A stretch of 64,000 nt of DNA from Leptotrichia sp. HSP-342. GTDB taxonomy: Bacteria; Fusobacteriota; Fusobacteriia; Fusobacteriales; Leptotrichiaceae. Location: positions 496,001-560,000 of the forward strand of contig NZ_CP165646.1 of NCBI RefSeq assembly GCF_041199995.1, read 5' to 3'. A program made the translations under genes and the position numbers. Shown piece by piece: positions 51,181 through 60,899 of the stretch. Numbering within the stretch: the first letter of the stretch is position 1; every line of letters starts with the position of its first letter. The notes beneath the pieces were generated by a model. That model had not been told where the DNA came from, made no database searches, and was given only the letters and a program-made list of their open reading frames with translations.

Positions 51181-51224
51181 AACCTTTTTCATATATCGTA
51201 ATACTATTATATTTTTAGGTCATT

Positions 51225-52112
51225 TTATATTGGCTTCACTATTACTGCTCTTACAAATTCCTCTACTCCTCCTGTTATATTGATTATCTAGTATCTTCTC
51301 TGTTTCTGTTTTTTCCGTCTACTTCCGTGGTTAAAATTGATACACCTATCTCCCCTACTTCTTTCAATTCCTTATTTCTTTTGTATAGTAATATTCCCTT
51401 GTTTTCTCTCTTCCGGCTATATTTTCTTTCGTTCTTTATTTTTTTCTGTATCCTTTGTAATTATAGCTTCTTTTTTTGAAGTATTCTGATTACCTTTTAC
51501 TTGAAGAGAGAAATGCCCATCTTCTACTCTATCTTTCTTATGATTTCTTTTTGAGTTCCTATTGTAGCTATGCATTCTTTTATTGAGATTTTATCAAGCA
51601 GGCGTAATATCGCTTCTATCTCATTTTCTTTTCCTTCAGTTGCTACTTGTGAATAGCATATCCCATCTTCTTTTGAATATGTAGATGCTATATCTAATGA
51701 ACTATTGTTTTTATTTTTCATCCTGTTTGATAAATTCCCGTTAATGTTCAATATCCTTCTTATTTTTTTATCTTTCCCAGAAATTTTTAGTTCCATCCAT
51801 TTTGTCAAAAAAACTTCTATAATTTCAAGCCTATTGTAGCATGACTCTTTGAATAGTCATGTGAAGGAACTCCAAGTATCTTTTTAATGCTTTAAGATAC
51901 AATTTCTCAAATTCTTTAATTTTCAATATTTGTAAGTATAGCAAAAATAATAATTACAACAATGTCACTTAACTTGTATTTTATTTTTGAAGTTTATCGC
52001 TTGTTCTATATTTGAGTAAAATTCTTTTAGATTTTGACTATCTTCTGACATTTTTATCAGTTTCTTTCATCAGTAATATTATATCTCTTTTTTCAGATTT
52101 TTTTCATGTGTT
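51225..52112 (-). mobile_element. ISAs1-family remnant, copy 2
   Basis: A decayed copy of the 41776-43045 element in the opposite orientation. Its outer end keeps the terminal repeat (CACGACAAACACATGAA on the minus strand, at about 52096-52112). The transposase start MSEDSQNLKEF lies at 52051. KWMELKISGKDKKIRRILNI and EAILRLLDKISIKECIATIG are readable between 51808 and 51524. Several stops interrupt it, and the 3' ~165 bp and second inverted repeat are missing. Confidence 0.8.
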
Positions 52113-52224
52113 TGTCGTGATTTATAGCAAAACTTATATAAAAACGTCCTAGAAATATGGTATAATAATATTACAGCATACAAAAAAATTACAGAAAAAG
52201 AATTTTAAATTTTTATTTTGAGAA

Positions 52225-52350
52225 TGGAAAGACAAAAACGTTATTTCAATTCAATATAAGTTCCAGCATATTGTATGGCTGGATAAAGTTCAAGAAGGAT
52301 ACAGGAGACCTTTCATAAAAGAAACGGTTATTTCTGTTTTGTTTGATAAA
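52225..52350 (+). pseudogene. Transposase-like fragment, IS200/IS605-like at best
   Basis: One frame is open for about 38 codons (SIQYKFQHIVWLDKVQEGYR, then RPFIKETVISVLFDKIVQF and stop). YKFQHIVW...KVQEGYRRPFI recalls the start of IS200-type TnpA (YHIVW..KYR), but the likeness is weak. Its first 60 nt are the right arm of the inverted repeat with 51121-51180. Confidence 0.3.
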
Positions 52351-52385
52351 ATAGTTCAGTTTTAAATAGGTTTTATTATATATTA

Positions 52386-53022
52386 GACCTGTTCGACAAC
52401 CTTGCCTTTGAATACGTCGTTGCAAAAAAGTATCATCTGTGAGTGTGTTAAATAGGGTGAGAACACACTGATAAAAACGGGGAGTTTTCCTTGCCTAAAA
52501 AGAGGGAGCTTGTCAGGGACACTGAGATAGAGGTTGTACTGGTTGACACTACGGAATGTGAGATTGAGCGTCCTAAAAAAACAGCGGAGATATTACTCAG
52601 GAAAAAAGAAAAAGCACACGATAAAGGCTCAGATAGCGGCAGACGAAAAAGATATGAGGATACTTAACGTCTCATTTTCACATGGAAGCGTTCATGACTT
52701 TAAGCTGTTCTGCAAAAGCTACGTGCATCTTTTAAAAGATGTACTTTTAATTGCCAACAAAGGATACATAGGTATGAATAAGATACACAGTAATAGCTTG
52801 ATACCTGAAAAATCGACAAAAAGGAATAAATTAACTAAAGAAGATAGAAAATACAATTCAACTATTTCAAAGCGGAGAATCTACATAGAGCATGTGAACA
52901 GGTATATCAAGAAATCCAGGATAGTGTCTACACGTTACAGAAAGAAGAGAAGAAAATTTGCCCTGAGATTTTCGTTAATTTGTGCAATTTATAATTTTGA
53001 ACTATAGGTTGTCGAATTGATC
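52386..53022 (+). mobile_element. IS5-group (IS427/ISL2-like) element, deleted derivative
   Basis: Ends GACCTGTTCGACAACCT (52386-52402) and AGGTTGTCGAATTGATC (53006-53022) are imperfect inverted repeats. Both are flanked by TTA, a plausible 3-bp target duplication. The element is only 637 bp because the N-terminal part of the transposase gene is missing. Confidence 0.75.
52495..53007 (+). pseudogene. IS5-family transposase (DDE_Tnp_4-like), N-terminally truncated
   Basis: LPKKRELVRDTEIEVVLVDT is followed by TECEIERPKK (first Asp region); the frame shifts by one A in the run at about 52577. It then continues KKQRRYYSGKKKKHTIKAQI, SHGSVHDFKLFCKSYV, LIANKGYIGMNKIH (where Asp is expected at the second catalytic position, Asn is seen) and RIYIEHVNRYIKKSRI (catalytic Glu). 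The HTH domain normally preceding this is absent. It is not functional as sequenced. Confidence 0.75.
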
Positions 53023-53030
53023 TTAGAAAA

Positions 53031-53360
53031 TAATCTGGCAAAAATATTAGAAAATGACCAAAATCTGAAAGAATTAGTAATAAACATTATTAAAATAGAA
53101 GAAGTAATATTTTTATCTTCAGGTAAAAAGAAACCAGAAGGATTTAAAAGAAAAGATGGAAGGGTATCTTGATGATAATGAATTTAGAAAGAAATTAAAG
53201 AATGAGAAAATTATAGAAAGAAAACAGAGAGGAAGGCTAGAAACAAAGAAGTATTATATAAAGAAATATTTAAAATTATTTTTTGAGATATAGGGGATCT
53301 TGTTAAAAAATAGAGAAATACAAAAGAAATAACTTGAAGTATTTATGTGTTTATTGAGTT
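53031..53360 (+). mobile_element. ISAs1-family remnant, copy 3 (internally deleted)
   Basis: AATGACCAAAATCTGAAAGA near the start and RGRLETKKYY plus AATTATTTTTTGAGATATAG near the end parallel the first and last parts of the 41776-43045 element. The middle is deleted. It has no intact terminal repeat. Confidence 0.65.
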
Positions 53361-53421
53361 TTTTTAAGAAAAGTTGAAAAAAAGCCTATTATATAGTAAA
53401 ATCTTTACTATAGGAGGAAAG

Positions 53422-55890
53422 ATGAAAATTGCTGAATTTATTAGTGCGAAAGCAATGGAGAGTATGCGTCTCGGAATTAGCGAATCTGGCGGAAATGAAG
53501 TGTTTTTTCGTGGAATTCCTGATGAAGAAGGAATAGTTTCTGAGGTAGAAGTTATTGCAAGAGGAAATTCCAGTTCTGTTGCTGCATTATTAAATATGAT
53601 GAGAAAAAATGAAGTTATAATACATAATCATCCATCTGGAGTGTTGATTCCGTCAGATGAAGATGTAAGTATTTCCAGCATGTATGGGGAAGTTGGGGGA
53701 GCTTCATACATTGTGAATAACGCTGTGGATGATATTTATGTGATTGTACCTTTAAAAGAATTTATAAAGATAGATATAGATGAATATTTTGGGGAGAATG
53801 GAGTTATTCATAAGAATTTTGGTAAATTTGAAGTGCGGCGTGAACAGTATGAAATGGCGAAATTAATTGAAAATAGCATGAATGAGAATAAGAAGCTGAT
53901 AGTTGAGGCAGGAACTGGTACAGGAAAGACAATAGCCTATTTATTACCTACGTTACTTTATGCTATTGAAAATAATCTGAAAGTGATAGTTTCCACAAAT
54001 ACGATTAATTTGCAGGAACAGCTTGTTAATAAGGACATTCCGCTTTTAAAAAAAATTATTAATGAAGATTTTAATTATCAGATTGTGAAAGGGCGTGGGA
54101 ATTATCTTTGCAAGAGGAAACTTTATAATATAGATGTTGCAGAGAAAGAAACAGATACGGAAGAGGAAAAAACTGAAAAAAATATTATAAGAAATCTTAT
54201 TGACTGGGATAAAAATGTTACGAGGACAGGTGACAGGAATGAGCTGAAATACGAGATTTCAAACAGTATCTGGGAAAAAGTGAATAGTGAAGCGGATATG
54301 TGTAAAGGAGTAAAGTGTCCATATTATTCAAAATGCCACTTTTTTAATGCTAGAAAAAATGTTGCGGATGCAACACTTCTTATTGTTAATCACCATATGT
54401 TCTTTGCAGATTTAGCAATTAGAAATCAGACAGGATTTTATACAAATTATTCAATTTTACCAAATTATGATATTGTTGTTTTTGATGAGGCTCACAATAT
54501 AGAAGATACGGCTCGAAATTATTTTACTTTTGAAACGTCAAAAATATCATTTGGACGGCTTATGGGGAATATTTATAATAGACGTGTTGTAAATTCCAGC
54601 AATGGTGGGGCTATTGTAAGATTAATGACTTATCTGAACGAAAGTCTTTCAAGTGAAGAATATGAGAAAGTCGATGAATTGAAGGAAGATGCTATTGCAG
54701 AATTGAATATATTTTACGATAAGGGAATAGATATTTTTGATAAATTGATATATCTTTTTTCAGAAAATAATAACAACAGGGAAATCAAAATAAAAATTGA
54801 TAAGCAGAAAATGCAAAGTAATAAGGCTTTTCGTGAAGTTATGGAAATTAATAGCCAATTTAAGGAAAGTTATGGAAATTTAGTTATAAGAATTAATAAG
54901 TTTTTAAATACAGTGAGCAATTATAATTTGGAAGATAAAGAGGGGTTTTTATTTGAATTTTCAAGATATTATGAAAGATTGAAGCAATATTATAAGAAAT
55001 TTGAGTTTATTCTGGAAGGGAAAGAAGAAGGGTATGTTTACTGGGCTAATGTTACTACAATTCGTCCAAATGTAAAATTATATGCTACTCCTTTCGATAT
55101 TTCAGATGAACTGAATGATAATTTGTTTACAAAAATGGATAGGATGGTTTTTACTTCAGCAACACTTGCTGTTGACAATAAATTTGATTATTATAAAAAA
55201 AGTATTGGTCTTATGAAGGAAAATCGCAGGAAAATAGACGAAAGGATTGTAAAATCGCCATTTGATTACGAAAAACAAATGAAAGTTTATATTCCAGAAG
55301 ATGCACTTGATCCAACAAATATCGAATTTTTAAGGGATTTAGAAGAATTTATTGAAGGTGTAATAAAAAATACGAAAGGGCATTGTTTTTTATTATTTAC
55401 TTCATATAGTGCTTTGAATTTTTTGTACAATCAGTTAAAATCACGTTTCTCAGAAGAGGAATATACGCTTATAAAGCAAAATGATTTTCCAAGGCATGAA
55501 ATGATAGAAATATTTAAAAATTCTAAAAATCCAATATTATTTGGGACAGACAGTTTTTGGGAAGGTGTAGATGTACAGGGGGAACAGCTGCAATCAGTAA
55601 TCATCACAAAACTGCCGTTTAAAGTGCCAAATGACCCTGTAACTGAAGCGATTATTGAAAACATTAGAAAAAATGGACAGAACCCGTTTAATGACTATCA
55701 AGTTCCGCAAGCCGTAATTAAGTTTAAGCAGGGAGTTGGAAGACTTATTAGAAGCAAGACTGATAGCGGAAATATTATAATTCTAGATAACAGAATAATA
55801 AAAAAAATGTATGGAAAAAAATTTTTATCGGCTTTGCCAAGAAACAAGGTAGTTGAAAGTAAAAGTGAAATTTTAAAAAAGATGAAGTAA
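53422..55890 (+). CDS. DinG-family ATP-dependent helicase with an N-terminal JAMM/RadC-like domain
   Basis: An 822-residue protein. Residues ~1-120 form an MPN-like domain with a complete JAMM zinc motif HNHPSGVLIPSDED (His68, His70, Ser78, Asp81), as in RadC and JAB proteases. The rest is an XPD/DinG superfamily-2 helicase: Walker A EAGTGTGKT, four Cys for an Fe-S cluster (YLCKRKL...CKGVKCPYYSKC), DEAH box VFDEAHNIED, motif V TDSFWEGVDVQG, motif VI QGVGRLIR. It likely resolves DNA or RNA-DNA structures 5' to 3'. ATG 53422 follows AGGAGG; the upstream ATG at 53374 lacks one. Confidence 0.92.
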   Translation: MKIAEFISAKAMESMRLGISESGGNEVFFRGIPDEEGIVSEVEVIARGNSSSVAALLNMMRKNEVIIHNHPSGVLIPSDEDVSISSMYGEVGGASYIVNNAVDDIYVIVPLKEFIKIDIDEYFGENGVIHKNFGKFEVRREQYEMAKLIENSMNENKKLIVEAGTGTGKTIAYLLPTLLYAIENNLKVIVSTNTINLQEQLVNKDIPLLKKIINEDFNYQIVKGRGNYLCKRKLYNIDVAEKETDTEEEKTEKNIIRNLIDWDKNVTRTGDRNELKYEISNSIWEKVNSEADMCKGVKCPYYSKCHFFNARKNVADATLLIVNHHMFFADLAIRNQTGFYTNYSILPNYDIVVFDEAHNIEDTARNYFTFETSKISFGRLMGNIYNRRVVNSSNGGAIVRLMTYLNESLSSEEYEKVDELKEDAIAELNIFYDKGIDIFDKLIYLFSENNNNREIKIKIDKQKMQSNKAFREVMEINSQFKESYGNLVIRINKFLNTVSNYNLEDKEGFLFEFSRYYERLKQYYKKFEFILEGKEEGYVYWANVTTIRPNVKLYATPFDISDELNDNLFTKMDRMVFTSATLAVDNKFDYYKKSIGLMKENRRKIDERIVKSPFDYEKQMKVYIPEDALDPTNIEFLRDLEEFIEGVIKNTKGHCFLLFTSYSALNFLYNQLKSRFSEEEYTLIKQNDFPRHEMIEIFKNSKNPILFGTDSFWEGVDVQGEQLQSVIITKLPFKVPNDPVTEAIIENIRKNGQNPFNDYQVPQAVIKFKQGVGRLIRSKTDSGNIIILDNRIIKKMYGKKFLSALPRNKVVESKSEILKKMK

Positions 55891-55947
55891 TAGAGTATTG
55901 TAAAAGCAAAAAGGGAGTTTTATAAAATTTAGGAAAGGAAAGGGAAA

Positions 55948-57996
55948 ATGAGAGTAAATATACTAGGGCGAGAATTTGTTTTTGAAGTGAAGGAAAGAAA
56001 GACTAAAAACAATGAAACACAGTATAAAGTCAAAAACAAGTTCATGTTCAGATTTATTATTTTAACAATAATATTTATGATATTTGGAATAATTATCGAA
56101 ATGTCAAGGTTAAATGTGAACTATGTTGTTGGAAGCATTGCAAAATCTGATATTGTGGCTTATAAAAATGTATCTTATTTTATAGATATTTTGGACGACA
56201 GCATTGAAGAAAAAATAATGAAGACGACACAGCCTGAATTTGATAAAATAAAGGATGTGAATAGAGAAACTATAATTTTGCTTAACAAATTTTTACGTGA
56301 TGTACGAAATTTATCTGATGAGGCAACGATTAAAGGGTATATAAAGGATAATAAGTACACATTTTCGGTTGAGGATATTAAGGAAATAAAGGCAAGAACT
56401 GAAAATGTTGAGTATTCTGTAAATCTAACGGACATTATATCAGAAATTTATAGTGATGGAATTTATAAAATGGAAAATCTTTCAAAAATAATACGAAAAA
56501 AAGATATAAAAGCAGATAATCTGGATATGAAAGTTCTGCAAAATTTTATGAAGCCAAATCTGGTTATTAATGAAGAGGCTACAAAGAAAAAAATTGCAGA
56601 TAATATGATGTCGTTAAGGGATAAGGAAATTAAAATTTATAAAGGAGACATTATTGTAAAAAAAGGTGAAACTATCGATTCGGATGCACTTTTAAAACTT
56701 GAGAAATTAAATTTAGTAAGAAATGGAGATAAATTGAGGAAAATAGTCGGACTTGCTTCTACATTCTCGCTTCTTATGATACTAATTTACTATTTGCTTA
56801 GAAAAAATGTAAAAAAAATTGTAGAATCGAAGGCATTCTATCCGACACTTATTACAATAGTATTTGTAAATGTTTTCTATATTTTATTTTTAAATAACGA
56901 GTTTTTTATTTATTTGCTTCCATTCGCAATGCTTCCTATTATAACAACAATTTTGGGAAATAGAACGTATGCAATTATTTTGACATTTTCAAATATGGTT
57001 ATCTTGTCAAGAGAAGAATCGTGGTTTTTAGTTACAATAGCAGTTTCACTAGTTGCAGTTTATAAGGCTGCAAATCTTGTGAGTAGAAGTGATATTGTAA
57101 AATTGAGTTTCTTTTTAGGAATATTTCAGGCATTGATGGCATTTAGCTATGGATTAGTCAATCAGTCAAGTTTTGGGTTAATTATGTTAATGATAGTGTT
57201 TTCAGTATTTTCAGGAATTTTAACTGGAATGGTGTCACTTGCGGCTCTGCCATATTTTGAAGATTACTTTGAAATTCTGACGACAATGAAATTACTAGAA
57301 TTAAGTGATTTTTCACATACCTTGCTTAGACAGCTTCTTATGAAAGCACCAGGAACTTTTCATCATAGTATAATGGTTGGGGCTCTTGCGGAAGGAGCGG
57401 CTGAAAGTATAGGAGCAAATGCTACTTTTGCAAGAATTGCCTCATATTATCATGATATAGGAAAAATGAAGCGTCCAGAATTTTTTGTGGAAAATCAACG
57501 GGATGGAGTTAATCCCCATAATAAGATAAAACCATCATTAAGTGCATTAATATTGACTTCGCATACAAAAGATGGCTATATTATGGGAAAAGAGAATAAA
57601 CTGCCAAAGGAAATATTGGATGTAATACTGCAACATCACGGTACAACGCTAACACAATATTTTTATTACAAAGCACTAGAAAGTGGAGAAGAAGTTGTGG
57701 AAAGTAATTTTAGATACAGCGGGCCTAAGCCAAAAACAAAAGAATCAGGAATAATCCTTCTGGCAGATACGGTAGAAGCGGCAACAAGAACGCTTGAAAA
57801 TAAAAGTGAAGAAGGAATCAAAAACTTTATCAGGTATTTGGTAAAATCTAAAATTGAAGACAAGCAGTTAAGCGACTCCGACTTAACTTTGGGAGAGATA
57901 GAAATTGTAGTACGATCATTTATAAATACACTGCAAGGTGTTTATCACGAGAGGATAAAATATCCAAAAATGGATGAAAAAGCTAAAAAAAATTAA
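55948..57996 (+). CDS. 7TMR-HD family cyclic-di-AMP phosphodiesterase (PgpH/YqfF-like)
   Basis: A 682-residue inner-membrane protein. One N-terminal helix (RFIILTIIFMIFGIIIEMSR) is followed by an extracytoplasmic domain (about 65-260), seven transmembrane helices (~270-460) and a cytosolic HD domain with YYHDIGKMKRPEFF and LQHHGTT. Characterised relatives hydrolyse c-di-AMP. AAAGGGAAA precedes the ATG. Its 3' end overlaps the next frame, but ybeY starts just beyond, so the two are probably co-transcribed; this order is common. Confidence 0.93.
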   Translation: MRVNILGREFVFEVKERKTKNNETQYKVKNKFMFRFIILTIIFMIFGIIIEMSRLNVNYVVGSIAKSDIVAYKNVSYFIDILDDSIEEKIMKTTQPEFDKIKDVNRETIILLNKFLRDVRNLSDEATIKGYIKDNKYTFSVEDIKEIKARTENVEYSVNLTDIISEIYSDGIYKMENLSKIIRKKDIKADNLDMKVLQNFMKPNLVINEEATKKKIADNMMSLRDKEIKIYKGDIIVKKGETIDSDALLKLEKLNLVRNGDKLRKIVGLASTFSLLMILIYYLLRKNVKKIVESKAFYPTLITIVFVNVFYILFLNNEFFIYLLPFAMLPIITTILGNRTYAIILTFSNMVILSREESWFLVTIAVSLVAVYKAANLVSRSDIVKLSFFLGIFQALMAFSYGLVNQSSFGLIMLMIVFSVFSGILTGMVSLAALPYFEDYFEILTTMKLLELSDFSHTLLRQLLMKAPGTFHHSIMVGALAEGAAESIGANATFARIASYYHDIGKMKRPEFFVENQRDGVNPHNKIKPSLSALILTSHTKDGYIMGKENKLPKEILDVILQHHGTTLTQYFYYKALESGEEVVESNFRYSGPKPKTKESGIILLADTVEAATRTLENKSEEGIKNFIRYLVKSKIEDKQLSDSDLTLGEIEIVVRSFINTLQGVYHERIKYPKMDEKAKKN

Positions 57997-58018
57997 AAAT
58001 ATAAAAATGGAGAAAATT

Positions 58019-58480
58019 ATGGTAGAAATAGATATAACTTATGATATTGAAAAAATTGACAATTTTTTTGATGAACCTAAAATAAATGAATTTGTGAGCT
58101 ATATTCTAAAAAATGAATATAAAGAAGAATTTGATAAAAATGAATACTATCTTTCATTATTAATTACAACAAATGATGAAATTCAGAAAATAAACCGTGA
58201 GTATCGACAAAAAGATATTCCAACTGATGTAATTTCCTTTGCCTATAATGAAACTGAAAACTTTGGAGTAGTAAATATGTTAGGTGACATTGTAATCTCA
58301 ATAGAGCGTGTAAAAGAGCAGTCTAGCGAATATAGGCATTCTGATGAGCGGGAATTTTATTATGTATTATGTCATGGAATGCTGCATTTACTTGGATACG
58401 ATCATATTGAAGAGGAAGATAAAGTTGTCATGAGAAGAAGAGAAGAAGAAATTTTGAGTAAATTTAACTATAATAGATGA
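58019..58480 (+). CDS. ybeY: Endoribonuclease YbeY
   Basis: A 153-residue metal-dependent RNase for 16S rRNA 3' maturation and ribosome quality control. The zinc motif HGMLHLLGYDH (H-x3-H-x5-H) is intact near residue 118. PTDVISFAYNE is also typical. ATG 58019 is preferred because GGAGA sits 5 nt before it; longer in-frame starts overlap pgpH. Confidence 0.94.
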   Translation: MVEIDITYDIEKIDNFFDEPKINEFVSYILKNEYKEEFDKNEYYLSLLITTNDEIQKINREYRQKDIPTDVISFAYNETENFGVVNMLGDIVISIERVKEQSSEYRHSDEREFYYVLCHGMLHLLGYDHIEEEDKVVMRRREEEILSKFNYNR

Positions 58481-58781
58481 TAAATTTATATAAAATCCTC
58501 TTGGAAAATAGAAACTGTATTAAAAACAATAAGTTTTAATTTCTTACTAAAGTATATAATTCAGAACTTATTGAACATTCGCCATTTAAGTGAAAAACAG
58601 TATTAATAAAAATTATCAAGCAAAATTGTAAGGGCATAGCATTTGATAAACTTACGTAAAAAAGTATAAAAAAATAATTATTAATGAAATAATGTAAAAA
58701 TAGAATGTTAATACATTCTATAAAAATAAAAAAATTAATACTTAAATTAAAATCTATTGAAATTAGAAAGGAGTAAAAATT
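58481..58781. other. Gene-free stretch between ybeY and the kinase fusion
   Basis: AT-rich and without a gene. A small hairpin TAGAATG-ttaata-CATTCTA (about 58700-58720) followed by TAAAAATAAAAAAA is the only structure I see. Confidence 0.4.
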
Positions 58782-59597
58782 TTGGGAGAAAAAAATAAAA
58801 AAGAGAAGAAATCAATTTTTGGGTTATTTCATAAAAAAGATAGATACAATTGGGACATTAAAAAAGAGAGGGCAAGAGATAAAAGGCTTGTGGACAGTTT
58901 TAATTTTGCGATTGATGGGATGATCTCGGCATTGCAGAACGAAAAACACATGAAAGTACATATACTTGCTGCAATTGTTATTGTGATTTTAGCAATTCTT
59001 ATAAATGCAAGTAAGGTAGAAATCCTTATAATTTCATTGTCGGTGTCATTTGTAATAATTACAGAACTTATAAATACAGCAGTTGAGGCACTTGTGGATT
59101 TGATTTCGCCTGAACGTCATCCTCTTGCAAAATTAGCTAAGGATGTGGCGGCTGGAGCAGTTTTAATTGCTGCGATTAATGCACTTTGTGTAGGTTATCT
59201 GCTATTTTATGATAAATTACTGGATATTTTTGACGGCACAAATAAATTGCATGTTATTGCAGGAAGAAAAGGGAATATCTCGATTTTAATATTAATTCTA
59301 GTTGCAATCCTTGTGATTGTTCTTAAATCGTTTTTTCAAAAGGGAACACCACTTGAAGGTGGAATGCCAAGTGGACATAGTGCGATAGCTTTTTCAGCAT
59401 TTGGAATACTTTTATTTATGACTTCAGATGTGAGAATATTGATATTAGGCTTCTTTATGGCTGCATTAGTTGCACAGAGCAGGGTTAAGTCTGGAATTCA
59501 CAGTATTAGAGAAGTACTGGCTGGAGGATTGCTTGGTTTTTCAGTTTCGTTTATTATATTGTTTGTAATGATGAAATTTGGAATTTTATATAATTAA
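58782..59597 (+). CDS. Diacylglycerol/undecaprenol kinase fused to a PAP2 phosphatase
   Basis: A 271-residue membrane protein. Residues ~35-140 are a DgkA-type kinase (SFNFAIDGMISALQNEKHMK, then TELINTAVEALVDLISPERH with the catalytic Glu). Residues ~160-271 are a PAP2-type phosphatase: GGMPSGHSAIAFSAF (PSGH) and SRVKSGIHSIREVLAG (SRxxxxxH). One enzyme could thus both phosphorylate undecaprenol and dephosphorylate the pyrophosphate, recycling the wall lipid carrier. The start is TTG 58782 with AAAGGAG 8 nt upstream. Confidence 0.9.
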   Translation: MGEKNKKEKKSIFGLFHKKDRYNWDIKKERARDKRLVDSFNFAIDGMISALQNEKHMKVHILAAIVIVILAILINASKVEILIISLSVSFVIITELINTAVEALVDLISPERHPLAKLAKDVAAGAVLIAAINALCVGYLLFYDKLLDIFDGTNKLHVIAGRKGNISILILILVAILVIVLKSFFQKGTPLEGGMPSGHSAIAFSAFGILLFMTSDVRILILGFFMAALVAQSRVKSGIHSIREVLAGGLLGFSVSFIILFVMMKFGILYN

Positions 59598-59600
59598 AAA

Positions 59601-59629
59601 TTGAAAAAAGTTAAAAAATGTGTTATAAT
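59601..59629 (+). promoter_or_regulatory. Promoter of prfA-prmC
   Basis: TTGAAA (59601-59606), 17-nt spacer, TATAAT (59624-59629). It begins just after the kinase-fusion stop, leaving a ~185-nt leader. Confidence 0.7.
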
Positions 59630-59816
59630 AACTGTTGGTAAATATTATTATAATAAAATAATTTTATAAAAATACCGCTTTAAATTTGGGCCTAAAACCT
59701 ATAATTATAATTAGTTATATGGATTTTAGATTTCAATCAGTTTTATCAAATCTGATTTTTAAAAAGTTCAAATATAATATAAAAAATAGGAAAATTTAGG
59801 AGTTGAAAAATAAATT

Positions 59817-60899
59817 ATGTTTCAAAAATTAGACGATGTTGTCTTAAAGCATAAAGAACTTACAGAAATGCTTATGGATCCTGAAGTTGTTTCAGACCCA
59901 AAGAAAATTATGGAGTATAATAAGGCTTTAAACAGCATTGATGAAGTTGTTCAAAAATATACATATTACAAAAATCGTAAAGAGGAAATGGAAAGCCTAA
60001 AAGAAGACTTGAAATCTGAAAAAGATTCAGAAATGAAAGAAATGATGCTTGAGGAAATTCATTCAATTGAAGAAGAAATTCCCCATCTTGAAGAAGAATT
60101 AAAAATTCTTTTACTTCCAAAAGATCCTAATGATGATAAAAATGTTATTATGGAAATCCGTGCTGGAGCGGGTGGAGATGAAGCGGCATTATTTGCAGCT
60201 GATATTTTCAGAATGTTTACAAGATATGCAGAAAGAAACCGTTGGAAAACTGAAATCATTGATAAAAGTGAAATCGGTGTTGGTGGATTGAAGGAAGTAA
60301 CATTCTTAATCAAAGGAAACGGAGCGTATTCAAGATTAAAATTTGAAAGTGGAGTTCATCGTGTACAAAGAGTTCCAGCTACTGAATCTTCTGGAAGAGT
60401 TCACACATCTACAATTACAGTTGCAGTACTGCCAGAAATAGACGATGTAAGTGAAGTTGAAATTAATCCAAGTGATTTGAAGATTGACACATACAGATCA
60501 AGTGGAGCTGGAGGACAGCACGTAAATACTACAGATTCTGCTGTAAGAATTACTCACTTGCCAACTGGACTTGTAGTAACTTCGCAAGATGGACGTTCGC
60601 AAATAAAAAATAGAGAAGCTGCAATGAAAGTACTAGCTTCTAAGTTGTATGAAATGGAATATGAAAAACAAAGAAGTGCAGTTGAAAATGAAAGACGTTC
60701 ACAAGTTGGAAGTGGAGATAGATCAGAAAAAATCAGAACATATAATTTTCCTCAAGGAAGAGTTACTGATCATAGAATTAAGCTGACACTTCATAGGCTA
60801 GATGGTGTTCTAGATGGAGATTTAGACGAAATGATAGATGCCTTAATTGCTTATGAACAGGCTGAATTATTAAAAGAAGTTGGAAGTGGAAATGAATAA
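59817..60899 (+). CDS. prfA: Peptide chain release factor 1
   Basis: A 360-residue RF1 reading UAA and UAG. The GGQ motif [18 protein letters not shown] is about residue 230. The codon-recognition loop region [17 protein letters not shown] is of the RF1 kind (P-A-T). The N-terminal coiled coil has the expected length. It overlaps prmC by 8 nt; PrmC methylates its GGQ glutamine, so the pair is functionally linked. Confidence 0.96.
   Translation: MFQKLDDVVLKHKELTEMLMDPEVVSDPKKIMEYNKALNSIDEVVQKYTYYKNRKEEMESLKEDLKSEKDSEMKEMMLEEIHSIEEEIPHLEEELKILLLPKDPNDDKNVIMEIRAGAGGDEAALFAADIFRMFTRYAERNRWKTEIIDKSEIGVGGLKEVTFLIKGNGAYSRLKFESGVHRVQRVPATESSGRVHTSTITVAVLPEIDDVSEVEINPSDLKIDTYRSSGAGGQHVNTTDSAVRITHLPTGLVVTSQDGRSQIKNREAAMKVLASKLYEMEYEKQRSAVENERRSQVGSGDRSEKIRTYNFPQGRVTDHRIKLTLHRLDGVLDGDLDEMIDALIAYEQAELLKEVGSGNE

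Noticed and set aside
59668..59760. Likeness of the prfA leader (TTTAAATTTGGGCCT) to the sequence at 36890
   Set aside because: Only about 15 nt match and one occurrence is part of a terminator stem; probably chance.
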